From an uncultured Oscillospiraceae bacterium (lineage in GTDB: Bacteria; Bacillota; Clostridia; Oscillospirales; Oscillospiraceae): DNA of 64,000 bases. The DNA lies in the NCBI GenBank assembly GCA_934645175.1, contig CAKUDE010000004.1:19765-83764 (forward strand). The letters run 5' to 3'. The position numbers and the translations under genes were made by a program. Under the pieces are notes generated by a model that made no database searches, was not told where the DNA came from, and was given only the letters and a program-made list of their open reading frames with translations. Positions 52,235 to 59,935 of the stretch are shown piece by piece; within the stretch, counting starts at the first letter, position 1, and every line of letters begins with the position of its first letter.

Positions 52235-55120
52235 TTATTTGTTTCTGCAATAGAATCGGAAGTCACAGCCAGCGCAGACTTTCGGGTCATCGGCGCAGTG
52301 CCGGAAATCCTTCTTCATGATCTTATGTACCGTATCATCGAACGACGCCAGCGTTCCCTCCACGGCAGACTTCGTATACGGATATGTGATCGTCGGCACG
52401 CCGCCGTCCTCTCCGGTATAGTAGAGGTGCATCTTGCTGACCTTCCGCCCGGTACGCTCCTCCACGAGATGGGCATAGATATGAAGTTGCCGACGGTACC
52501 GCTCCAGCCGATCCCGCATTTTCTCCATATCCGGTTTCCGTTCGGCTTTGAAATCCACGATCTCGACCGTGTCGCCCTCGCCGCGGATCAGGTCTACCTT
52601 ACCTTCAATGATGTAATCCGGCTTCACCAGAGAAACATCCACCTCAGCCTGTTGGATGGCAGACCAATCGCCGTGCTGCCGCTCTACATAGCGGAGCACT
52701 TGCTTTAATGCTGCCTCCCGCTGAGGACCGGCGAGGTAGGTGTGCTCGGTTTTCGTCAGCGACACATAGTTGGAGGCAAACCAACGGTTCACGTTTTCCT
52801 CGGTGATCGTCTTCTCCTCGTGCCGGAGTGCGGCACGGTGAACATCCTCTATCGTCTCGTGAACGAGCGTACCGAAGAGCATGGCGTTGGCACGGACAGG
52901 CATGAACTCCAGCTCCCGGTAGAACTTGTACTGCAGGGCACAGGTCTCATACACTGTGATGTGCGATGTGAACGAGTAGGTGTTCTTAACATTCACGGCC
53001 TTCACGGACTTGAAGTTGAACTCCCGGATGTCAAACGTCTCACTGTCTACAGGCTGGAGCTCGTCATAAACCTCTTTGAAGTAAGCGCTGGGTGTCCGCT
53101 TGTCCTCGTTGCAGGTCAGTATCAACAGATCCTGCGCACGGGAGAAGGCCGTGTAGTACAGACGCCAGAAATCAAAGAATTTTGTGACCTCATACGGTTC
53201 AAATGCCGGGCGCTTGAAGTAGCGATCCTCTATCGTCATCATGAGGTCGTTTGTGGTTTTTCTCGGCACGTTCGCCAGGGAATCCACAAAAACAATCGGG
53301 AACTCCATCCCTTTGGACTGGTGGATCGTAAGGAATGAGACGCAGCCGCTCGGCGCATACTCGGAGTCATCCTCATACTCCGTGATACCGCCGTCATAGA
53401 GCAGACGGAGATACAGATTAAAGAGCAGTTCCGTATTGGCATCGATGCCGCGCTTCCCGCGATACTTGTCGGCAGATAAGACATCCACTCGGTGGAGATA
53501 TTCAAATTTTCCGATGATCTGCGTCAGCTTTGCCAGATTTCGAGCCGGCCGGATATCGACAACGCCAACATCCATCTCTGTATCCAGAATCCCGGCAAAG
53601 GGCTGAAACTCAAACATCTGATACATGAGCCCGCAGTAGGCGTAGTCCGTTGCGTCGGTCAGGCTTACATGGTCTTTTCCTCGGCGGCGTATCCATTTCA
53701 GCAGGTCGGTGTGCTCCGGCTGTGTCAGATACTCATTCGCTAGCATGATACAGTTCCGATAATAGGTCAGGTGCTCCGGCTGTAAAAAGGCATACTCACC
53801 GTTTTCCAACCCCTGCACGTAGAATGGGAACATCAGCATAAGGCAGCCGAGCGCCAGTCGTATTTCGTCACGCTGGAAAAACATATCCGAACGCGGCGAG
53901 TAAACATTGATATTGTTCTCCTCAAGAAAACGGGCAAGCGCAGTCACCCTCGGATGTTTGACTGAGTTGAAGAGAAACGCTATCTGATTATAGTCCGTCA
54001 GCTTGCCGGATGCTTTTAGTCTGTTGATAAACTGCAGAATCTTCTCGTGCCATTCATCCTCGTCATCCTCACCGGCCAATTTCGCGACTGCAGGGCTGTG
54101 AAGCGCAGTTTTTTCATGAGGTTCAATGCGTTTTTCATATCTGAAATTTTCCCAGCGGAACTTGAACTTTGCACCATCCGTGGTATCCATCCATCGGTTA
54201 TAAAAATCGACAATGTCGCTGTTGGAGCGATAGTTGATGACCAGCGGGATAATACGGCATTCGCCATCGGCAAACTTCTGCGGAAACTCCAGGATGTTTC
54301 GGATGGTCGCACCGCGGAAACGGTACAGGCCCTGGTCATCGTCTCCGACCACGCAGATATTCTTTCTTTCCCCGGCGAGGAGAAACACGAGCTGCTCCTG
54401 GATATAGTTCGTGTCCTGGTATTCATCGACCATGATGTGCGTGATCGCGGAGCGGAGCTCGTTCAGAATGTCCTCGTTATCGCAGAGAAGCCGATATGCC
54501 TCTATCTGGATGGAGGAAAAATCCATCAGATTCGCTTCCGTAAGAATTGTGCGATATTCCTGAAGCATCCGACCGAGTGATGCAATCGATGGGTCACGGT
54601 CAGACATCAGTTCCTCCGGCGAAACCAATTCTTCGGAAAGGTTGTTTACAAAGTTGCAGATCGTTTCAGCTTGCTTCCATGCGCCGCCGTTCGGAAGGAC
54701 GATTTCAATCTCCGGAATACTTCTGAAACGATGAATATTCTGGAATACCATATACTGCTGGTCAAACGAATCCATCAAGCGGTAGTTTCGACGAAGCCGT
54801 GTATATTCCAAGTGCTCTTTCAGTATACGAAGGCAGAGCGAGTGGAACGTACCGATATACATTTCATTGATGTTTGCCGTGATATTTCGATTTGCAAGCT
54901 CGTTTGTAATACGTGTTACCAGTTCCTTTGCAGCCTTTTCCGTAAATGTGGCAATGAAGATGCTCTCCGGCCTTACACTGCATTCCTCTATGAGGTAGAT
55001 TGCACGCTGCACAAGCGTATATGTTTTTCCGGTTCCGGGACCTGCCGTTATGAGGACAGGACCGTCTGCAGCCGCTATTGCTTTTCGCTGCCCGTCATTT
55101 GCGTTTCCAAAGTCAAACAT
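52235..55120 (-). CDS. UvrD-family helicase fused to Fe-S PD-(D/E)xK nuclease
   Basis: This protein of about 961 residues has superfamily 1 helicase motifs (ITAGPGTGKTYTL, MVDEYQDTN, GDDDQGLYRFRG, NYRSNSD, TIHQSKGMEFPIVF, YTAFSRAQDLL). A C-terminal nuclease of the AddB/Cas4 type has GTLVHETIED, IIEGKVDL, VEIVDFKAE and RRQLHIYAH. Four Cys (one in YETCALQYKF, three in CADDPKVCAGCDFRFYC) would bind a 4Fe-4S cluster. It therefore combines in one chain what AddA and AddB share. The ATG at 55120 has AAGGA 7 bases upstream. It lies directly before mod, 21 bases away, and probably degrades or processes DNA ends as a partner of the restriction system. Confidence 0.88.
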   Translation of the reverse strand: MFDFGNANDGQRKAIAAADGPVLITAGPGTGKTYTLVQRAIYLIEECSVRPESIFIATFTEKAAKELVTRITNELANRNITANINEMYIGTFHSLCLRILKEHLEYTRLRRNYRLMDSFDQQYMVFQNIHRFRSIPEIEIVLPNGGAWKQAETICNFVNNLSEELVSPEELMSDRDPSIASLGRMLQEYRTILTEANLMDFSSIQIEAYRLLCDNEDILNELRSAITHIMVDEYQDTNYIQEQLVFLLAGERKNICVVGDDDQGLYRFRGATIRNILEFPQKFADGECRIIPLVINYRSNSDIVDFYNRWMDTTDGAKFKFRWENFRYEKRIEPHEKTALHSPAVAKLAGEDDEDEWHEKILQFINRLKASGKLTDYNQIAFLFNSVKHPRVTALARFLEENNINVYSPRSDMFFQRDEIRLALGCLMLMFPFYVQGLENGEYAFLQPEHLTYYRNCIMLANEYLTQPEHTDLLKWIRRRGKDHVSLTDATDYAYCGLMYQMFEFQPFAGILDTEMDVGVVDIRPARNLAKLTQIIGKFEYLHRVDVLSADKYRGKRGIDANTELLFNLYLRLLYDGGITEYEDDSEYAPSGCVSFLTIHQSKGMEFPIVFVDSLANVPRKTTNDLMMTIEDRYFKRPAFEPYEVTKFFDFWRLYYTAFSRAQDLLILTCNEDKRTPSAYFKEVYDELQPVDSETFDIREFNFKSVKAVNVKNTYSFTSHITVYETCALQYKFYRELEFMPVRANAMLFGTLVHETIEDVHRAALRHEEKTITEENVNRWFASNYVSLTKTEHTYLAGPQREAALKQVLRYVERQHGDWSAIQQAEVDVSLVKPDYIIEGKVDLIRGEGDTVEIVDFKAERKPDMEKMRDRLERYRRQLHIYAHLVEERTGRKVSKMHLYYTGEDGGVPTITYPYTKSAVEGTLASFDDTVHKIMKKDFRHCADDPKVCAGCDFRFYCRNK

Positions 55121-55157
55121 ATCGGTGTCCTTGTCCTTTCTGAAAAATTTCAGGATT

Positions 55158-55814
55158 TTATCTGATCTCCCACACAAATGTGGCGGTGTCGCTCACATCA
55201 ATGTCGTCAGGCTCCATCTCAATGGGAGCGCCAACCGGCAGTTCCATAAGTGCATCTTCGCAATAATCGTACTTTGTGTGAGAATAGATATCCAATTCGC
55301 CCCAGTTGTAGTCAATTGCAACCAGGTCACCCAGCGTGACGCCGGAAGCGTCGCAGAGAATCTCGGCTTTCCTCTTTGCGTTGGCTGCTGCGGAACGAAG
55401 CATCTCCTCATTGATTGCAGTTGCATCCTTCACTGTAAATGCAATGGAAAGCTGCGGATGAGAAAGACAACCGGCAACGGCAGAAAGTGCCTGCGAAAGC
55501 CTGCCCACATCCAAATCAAATGAAAGTTTCAGGCGGTGGACAACCTCGTATCCACGAAACACGCTTTCATAGTTGCCGTTGCGGTCTTTTACCCGGTCAT
55601 AGTCGGTATTAACATTGAAACTCGTTGTTTTTACAGAACTCTTTTCAAAGCCGATGCCGCACAGCACATCGTTTAAATGTTGGATACTGTCAGCAGCCAT
55701 ACTCATCGCTTTCTCGTAGTCTTTGTGTTCAGATGTCAGGGTCATGGAAAGTACCACCTGGTCGGGTTTTGCGGATACTTTTCCAAGCCCTTTTACGGTA
55801 ATTGTTCTCGCCAT
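55158..55814 (-). CDS. SIMPL-domain (DUF541) protein
   Basis: This 218-residue soluble protein matches the SIMPL family, with ITVKGLGKVSAKPDQVVLSM at the start, VKTTSFNVNTDYD and GYEVVHRLKLSFDL in the middle and a Lys/Ala-rich helix. Most family members are exported or membrane-anchored, but no signal peptide is seen here, so this one is cytoplasmic. The function of the family is not settled. The start at 55814 follows GGAGGGG. It lies in the leftward operon between the ImmA-like protease and the helicase-nuclease. Confidence 0.83.
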   Translation of the reverse strand: MARTITVKGLGKVSAKPDQVVLSMTLTSEHKDYEKAMSMAADSIQHLNDVLCGIGFEKSSVKTTSFNVNTDYDRVKDRNGNYESVFRGYEVVHRLKLSFDLDVGRLSQALSAVAGCLSHPQLSIAFTVKDATAINEEMLRSAAANAKRKAEILCDASGVTLGDLVAIDYNWGELDIYSHTKYDYCEDALMELPVGAPIEMEPDDIDVSDTATFVWEIR

Positions 55815-55856
55815 CTTTGCCCCTCCATAATCATTTTTTATGAAATACACTCGCCT

Positions 55857-56414
55857 TCAGCAGTCGTAGTCCTCTGCGCAGTACTGTATCTCCAGATCTC
55901 GCAGAAAATTGCTCCGTGCGGAGATAGGCGATTCCACCATCTTATAGCCTTTCCACTTCAGCACCCGGAATTTGAAATCGAGCAGTTCCATCGGAACGCA
56001 CAGTGAAGCGGCAGCCGTGAAAAAGGTATTATCTTCGTTCAGCATTTGCAGCACCGCTTCATCATCCAGGAGATACTCTGCCGCAAATATGTTAGCGTCT
56101 TTCTCAAACTGGTCACTCTCGTCAAAGAGTCCGACTTCGTGGAATGCGCAGATGCCGCTCTTGCGATGAAGTACGGCGTGCCCCAGCTCGTGACTGACGA
56201 CGAATTTCTGTATGATCGAAGGCAAGTCGGAATTGATCGTTATCGTCCGGATCCGCTTGCTCTCAAGGAAAAAGCCCTTGATGGAATCTTCTTCTGTGCC
56301 GAGAGAGGTAAAAATGAGTTTTATGTCCATTGCCCTGCATAGCCGGAACGGATCGTTTTCCCGGTAACGGTGCTTCACTTTCTCAACGGCATCTACAATT
56401 TCAGCATAGAACAA
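55857..56414 (-). CDS. ImmA/IrrE-family metallopeptidase
   Basis: This 185-residue protease has the zinc motif in VSHELGHAVLH and a later Glu-containing FEKDANIFAAEYLL, typical of ImmA/IrrE. In ICEBs1 and related elements ImmA cleaves the Xre-type repressor ImmR to induce the element. The upstream neighbour is such an Xre protein, so the pair is the likely switch of this element. Translation probably begins at a TTG codon (56414), since GGAGGGG lies 6 bases upstream and no ATG fits. Confidence 0.88.
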   Translation of the reverse strand: MFYAEIVDAVEKVKHRYRENDPFRLCRAMDIKLIFTSLGTEEDSIKGFFLESKRIRTITINSDLPSIIQKFVVSHELGHAVLHRKSGICAFHEVGLFDESDQFEKDANIFAAEYLLDDEAVLQMLNEDNTFFTAAASLCVPMELLDFKFRVLKWKGYKMVESPISARSNFLRDLEIQYCAEDYDC

Positions 56415-56500
56415 CTATCACCCCTCCTATCATAAAAATGGGCGTAGTATCCCCTTCGGACAAGTCTATTATACAGACTTATCTGTCCCATAAAACGGAC

Positions 56501-56932
56501 TCAAGGATGCTTTTTGCCGAATTTTATCTTTGCCTCTTCTTTGCAGGTGACGTAGGCTGTCATAACCGCCTGGAAGAAGGCATCTTTCTGATCCTGAGAA
56601 AGTTCCCCACCGGCGAAGAGTGCAGCATTGTCGGCGAGCAGCTGATCCATATCACGGGCACCTTTCGCACCGTAGCGTTCGCGGGCTTCCTCTATATAAT
56701 TATCTTTTTCGATATCGGCTACCGGGTCTTCGCACTCGTCATCGGACAGAAATCTGATAGATACCTTCAATGCCTTCGCCAGTTTTGCCATCATGGCCTG
56801 GCGGGGCTTTTTTTCTCCGCTTTCATATGCCTGAACGGATCTTGAGGATACCCCCACTTCCTGGGCAAGTTGCGTCTGAGACATTCCAAGTGAGATACGG
56901 GCGTCTTTCACCTTATCAGCAAATGCCTTCAT
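56501..56932 (-). CDS. Xre-family repressor of the prophage-like element
   Basis: This 143-residue protein has an N-terminal Xre helix-turn-helix (about residues 6-62: ARISLGMSQTQLAQEVGVSS, RSVQAYESGEKKPRQ) and a C-terminal region that would be the target of the downstream ImmA-like protease. It reads leftward from an operator-rich region with two opposed promoters. It heads the run that continues through ImmA, SIMPL, the helicase-nuclease, Mod and Res. A Shine-Dalgarno AAAGGAG lies about 12 bases upstream. Confidence 0.87.
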   Translation of the reverse strand: MKAFADKVKDARISLGMSQTQLAQEVGVSSRSVQAYESGEKKPRQAMMAKLAKALKVSIRFLSDDECEDPVADIEKDNYIEEARERYGAKGARDMDQLLADNAALFAGGELSQDQKDAFFQAVMTAYVTCKEEAKIKFGKKHP

Positions 56933-56986
56933 TTTCTGGTAGTCACTCCTTTAAAGAAATATATTCATCAAAGTTCGCCGAACCTA

Positions 56987-57015
56987 TTGACAAAAGTTCT
57001 TACTTGTGCTACAAT
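56987..57015 (+). promoter_or_regulatory. Rightward promoter at the switch
   Basis: TTGACA (56987-56992), 17-base spacer, TACAAT (57010-57015). Transcripts would start inside the operator cluster and run toward the second Xre gene. Confidence 0.78.
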
Positions 57016-57046
57016 CAAAGCGAACTCAGAAGAACTTTATAGAACT

Positions 57047-57075
57047 ATTATAGTCAAAAGTTCGCATTCTGTCAA
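57047..57075 (-). promoter_or_regulatory. Leftward promoter of the repressor operon
   Basis: On the minus strand, TTGACA (57070-57075), 17-base spacer, TATAAT (57047-57052), a consensus promoter. It points toward the Xre-ImmA-SIMPL-helicase-Mod-Res run and its start site lies beyond the opposing promoter. Confidence 0.82.
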
Positions 57076-57264
57076 GCGCTTTTTGTCAAAAAGTTCGTGA
57101 GAGTTCAAGAACATTCATTGAGTAATCGTCTAAACTCTCGTAAAAGGCCTCGTGAACACATTTTCGTGTGGAGGTTTAAACACGAGCACACAGCCGCAAT
57201 CATTTATTGCAGAGGTGGCACTTCACCCAAAGCATGAAGTACCCGTAAATCACCGCTTCGCATA

Positions 57265-57293
57265 TTGACATATTGGTAAAGTTGTGATATTAT
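57265..57293 (+). promoter_or_regulatory. Promoter of the second Xre gene
   Basis: TTGACA (57265-57270), 17-base spacer, TATTAT (57288-57293), 30 bases before the start at 57324. Confidence 0.75.
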
Positions 57294-57323
57294 AATTGCA
57301 GGCAAGTAAAAGGAGACTCGAAA

Positions 57324-58115
57324 ATGAACGATAAATTCAATAAACAGGTTCTGTTTGACAACATCGCCTTTCTTGTGAAAGAGCGTGGGTTAAAAATCGG
57401 TGAACTGGAAACGGGCGCTGGTGTCAGCCCCGGATACATCTCTCGAGCAAGCAAAGAAGGCGGTCCTACGCCCGGAATAGAGTTCATTGCCAATATAGCA
57501 AGAGAACTACAGGTAAGCATTGACACGCTTATCTCTGCACACATGGCGGAAATGACGCCTACAGAACGCTATATCATTTCGTTCCTCGAAAAAATGGAGC
57601 GTGATACGAATGCGGACAAGCTGGACTGGAGCCGGGAATCCGCAGATTCTCTTAATAGAACGGAGACGGATTGCAACGGAATCGCGCAACATCCGCTTTT
57701 CAGCTATGAGACCTTTTATGAGCAGACAGACGGAGAATATCCCGACGAGGTATCTGATTGCCGCTTTATTTCGCACGCGTTCGATGTTCACACCGCTATC
57801 GCGGGCGACTGCTTTAATCTCCGAATGAAAAACGGCACGCTGCTTTATTTGATGAATATTTCAAAAAGCGTTCACCGTGTAAATGATGCTGATGCTTATA
57901 CAAAAGAAGTCTGGCTCTTCGCTCCCGGCAACGGGTCGCAGTACCTCTGCTGTACGCGAGATATAGCGCCGATAGGTAGTCTCGTAGATAGCTTGTATGC
58001 CGCTGTATGCGAGAACAGCAGGCATCCGAAAATCAAGTCAAACTTCCAGTATGCCATCAACGCCTTTATGCAGGATGATATTTCGGATGACGACGATGGC
58101 GAATTGCCCTTCTGA
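57324..58115 (+). CDS. Xre-type DNA-binding protein with SSB-like acidic tail
   Basis: This 263-residue protein has an N-terminal helix-turn-helix (about 8-75: LKIGELETGAGVSPGYIS, GPTPGIEFIANIARELQVS) and an unrecognised central domain of about 150 residues. It ends in ISDDDDGELPF, which resembles the acidic C-terminal tip of single-stranded DNA-binding proteins. AAGGAGA precedes the start. It is the first gene of the rightward arm and may regulate early element genes. The central domain is of unknown fold. Confidence 0.75.
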   Translation: MNDKFNKQVLFDNIAFLVKERGLKIGELETGAGVSPGYISRASKEGGPTPGIEFIANIARELQVSIDTLISAHMAEMTPTERYIISFLEKMERDTNADKLDWSRESADSLNRTETDCNGIAQHPLFSYETFYEQTDGEYPDEVSDCRFISHAFDVHTAIAGDCFNLRMKNGTLLYLMNISKSVHRVNDADAYTKEVWLFAPGNGSQYLCCTRDIAPIGSLVDSLYAAVCENSRHPKIKSNFQYAINAFMQDDISDDDDGELPF

Positions 58116-58130
58116 CGGAGGTAATCGGGA

Positions 58131-58319
58131 ATGGATAAAAGTAAAATCGCAAGGCAAAAAATCGATAGGTCGCCGCAGATGTCATCTGCCGCAGCCGAGG
58201 ACGATTCCGTCATTATGTCGAAGATCAGGAGCATCATCGGCAGGGGCAATAATGCCGAAGTCAAGGGAAAGAAGGACGGTTCCCTTACTGTCATGGAAGT
58301 GAAAAAGAATATCGTATGA
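58131..58319 (+). CDS. Small hypothetical element protein (62 aa)
   Basis: This 62-residue, basic protein begins 15 bases after the Xre gene with GGAGG upstream and ends VMEVKKNIV. Ser/Arg/Lys-rich N-terminus, no known domain. It is co-transcribed with the Xre gene and followed by a terminator, so the two make a short unit. Confidence 0.65.
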   Translation: MDKSKIARQKIDRSPQMSSAAAEDDSVIMSKIRSIIGRGNNAEVKGKKDGSLTVMEVKKNIV

Positions 58320-58360
58320 TCCACCGGCAAATCGGTGCCGGCGAAGGACCAATTGGGGTC

Positions 58361-58400
58361 GGCAGAACAGTTATAAGGCTGTTCTGCCGGCCCTTATTTT
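58361..58400 (+). terminator. Terminator after the second Xre unit
   Basis: GGCAGAACAG (58361-58370) pairs perfectly with CTGTTCTGCC (58379-58388), extended by flanking GGTC/GGCC-type pairing, followed by TTATTTTTTA. Confidence 0.8.
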
Positions 58401-58421
58401 TTATCGAAGGGAGGAATGCCA

Positions 58422-58580
58422 ATGGAAGCGGTTAGAAACCTGAACAACAAACGTGTCTGCGACATCAGCATTGACCGCAAGGTCATAGAGATCGTCCACA
58501 AAGACTGTCTCACCCGTATCACAGCCAATCCGGATGGGACGCTCCGTATCGAGAATGTCCCGATTACACACGCAGCCTAA
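58422..58580 (+). CDS. Small hypothetical element protein (52 aa)
   Basis: A 52-codon frame with AAGGGAGG about 7 bases before its ATG encodes a beta-rich small protein (begins MEAVRNLNNKRVCDISIDRK, then IVHKDCLTRI, GTLRIENV). It sits between two terminators, so it appears to be a single-gene transcript or part of a read-through unit. It resembles small phage or ICE proteins of unknown role. Confidence 0.65.
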   Translation: MEAVRNLNNKRVCDISIDRKVIEIVHKDCLTRITANPDGTLRIENVPITHAA

Positions 58581-58611
58581 GTAAAAAACACAGACGATCC
58601 GCCAGAACGCA

Positions 58612-58677
58612 AGACGGCAGTGCGGGATCTGAATTCTCCCTTGTGGGAGAAGCAGGTCTCACCCTGCCGTCTTTTTC
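58612..58677 (+). terminator. Terminator with internal hairpin
   Basis: AGACGGCAG (58612-58620) pairs with CTGCCGTCT (58664-58672) followed by TTTT. The 43-base loop contains a second perfect stem TTCTCCC/GGGAGAA (58634-58651). Confidence 0.72.
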
Positions 58678-58734
58678 TGTTTTCAGCGGATTCGGCGGCT
58701 CTGGACGGATCGCAAGATCTGAAAGGAGCCACCT

Positions 58735-59130
58735 ATGAAAATCACTTACAAATTTGCAGATGCCACCATGTCCGAGGTCGAGGTTTCCGAGGAAATCGGT
58801 ACCCTTATCATGGACAGCCGCCGGGAGGAGGAAAACGCAGCCCGGAAAGAACGCTACCACTGCTGGTCACTGGATGCCATCGACTATGAGGGAGCCGAGT
58901 ATAGTGTTCCGGATTTTACGGATGCCCTGTTTGACGGCTCGAATGAGCGGGACGCACTCGTCAGAGCGGCATTTTTCCACCTTTCCGATGTGCAGCGTCG
59001 GCGGTTGCTGATGCTCGCCTCCGGGCTGTCGCTTCGTGAGATCGCCCGCCGCGAGGGGAAAGACATCAAGACTGTGCGGGAATCCATAGATGGGGCAAGA
59101 AAGAAATTTCTCAAGAATTTCGGGAAATAA
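58735..59130 (+). CDS. Sigma-70 region 4-like protein
   Basis: This 131-residue protein ends in a sigma-70 region 4-type helix-turn-helix (about 80-131: LSDVQRRRLLMLASGLSLRE, IARREGKDIKTVRESIDGAR). The N-terminal half is an acidic domain of unknown type. Such proteins in temperate phages and integrative elements act as late or early gene activators (ArpU/sigma-like). AAAGGAG precedes the start. It is the likely transcription factor of the rightward replication genes. Confidence 0.78.
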   Translation: MKITYKFADATMSEVEVSEEIGTLIMDSRREEENAARKERYHCWSLDAIDYEGAEYSVPDFTDALFDGSNERDALVRAAFFHLSDVQRRRLLMLASGLSLREIARREGKDIKTVRESIDGARKKFLKNFGK

Positions 59131-59216
59131 CCCCCTCAAACCGCCGCTGAAATCTCCGTATGGTGAGGAAGGCAATCCGCTTCAAATCAGCCTTCACGGA
59201 AAGTGAGACAAAACGA

Positions 59217-59420
59217 ATGAAACACGCACTCAACATCACGGTTTCCAAAAAGCCGGTGAACGGCGGCATCGTGGCCTGCAGAAAAGTGTCGGTTCGCGAA
59301 AAGCTGCTGCGATTCCTTTTTGGAGACAAGACAAGACTTACGGTGATCGTCCCCGGCGACACCGTGGAGGAACTTGCCATCAGCGAGATCGGAACGGAGG
59401 CAGCACATGAAACTGTATGA
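59217..59420 (+). CDS. Small conserved element protein (67 aa)
   Basis: This 67-residue basic protein (NITVSKKPVNGGIVACRKVS, EKLLRFLFGDKTRLTVIVPG) is of a type frequently found at the start of phage/ICE replication modules; no function is known to me. The ATG at 59217 is the best start, though its ribosome binding site is weak. It overlaps the Gp157-like gene by 14 bases, which supports a coupled operon. Confidence 0.65.
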   Translation: MKHALNITVSKKPVNGGIVACRKVSVREKLLRFLFGDKTRLTVIVPGDTVEELAISEIGTEAAHETV

Positions 59421-59922
59421 GATCAACGAAGCAATCCTGCGTCTGACCGACCGCATGGAGGTCGATGAGGATACCGGTGAGCTTCTCGGAAACGCAGACG
59501 AGATCTGTGCGGAGATTGCTGCTTTGCAAATGGAGCGAAGATCTGTTCTTGAGTATCTCGCCAAGCTGGTGCTGAACCTTCGTGCCGAGGCCGCTGCCGT
59601 AAGGGCTGAAGAAATGCGGCTACGCAGCCGCCGCAGCGGGTTGGAGAAGAAAGAAGCACGCATTCTCCAGATTCTCGACCGGGAATGCGGCGGAGAAAAA
59701 ACCGATCTCGGCGTGGCGACGCTCAATTACCGCAAAACGACACGGCTTGAGGTGTCGGATGCCGTCAAGGCGGTTTCCTGGCTCAAAAGCCGCAAGCTGG
59801 TCGACTGCTACCGCATTCCCGCCCCGGAAGTGGCGAAGACCGAAGTAAAGAAACTGCTTGCTTCCGGTACGCAGGTGCCGGGATGCCTGCTGGTGGAAGA
59901 CCGTTCCTATTCACTGAAGTAA
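59407..59922 (+). CDS. Siphovirus Gp157-like protein
   Basis: This 171-residue protein has a long coiled coil (about 30-110, with RAEAAAVRAEEMRLRSRR and LEKKEARILQIL) and a C-terminal segment with VPGCLLVEDRSYSL, matching the Gp157 family of siphoviruses. These proteins usually stand before a Sak4/RecT-type annealing gene, as here. GGAGG lies 7 bases upstream of the ATG at 59407. Confidence 0.82.
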   Translation: MKLYEINEAILRLTDRMEVDEDTGELLGNADEICAEIAALQMERRSVLEYLAKLVLNLRAEAAAVRAEEMRLRSRRSGLEKKEARILQILDRECGGEKTDLGVATLNYRKTTRLEVSDAVKAVSWLKSRKLVDCYRIPAPEVAKTEVKKLLASGTQVPGCLLVEDRSYSLK

Positions 59923-59935
59923 GGAGGCTTTGTCA

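Larger units (their letters stand above)
56970..57115. promoter_or_regulatory. Operator cluster with repeated AGTTC half-sites
   Basis: Within about 145 bases, the motif AGTTC(G) or its complement GAACT/CGAAC recurs at least eight times. One copy is the palindrome GTTCGCCGAAC (56973-56983). The elements surround both opposed promoters, as expected for an Xre repressor operator. Confidence 0.7.
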
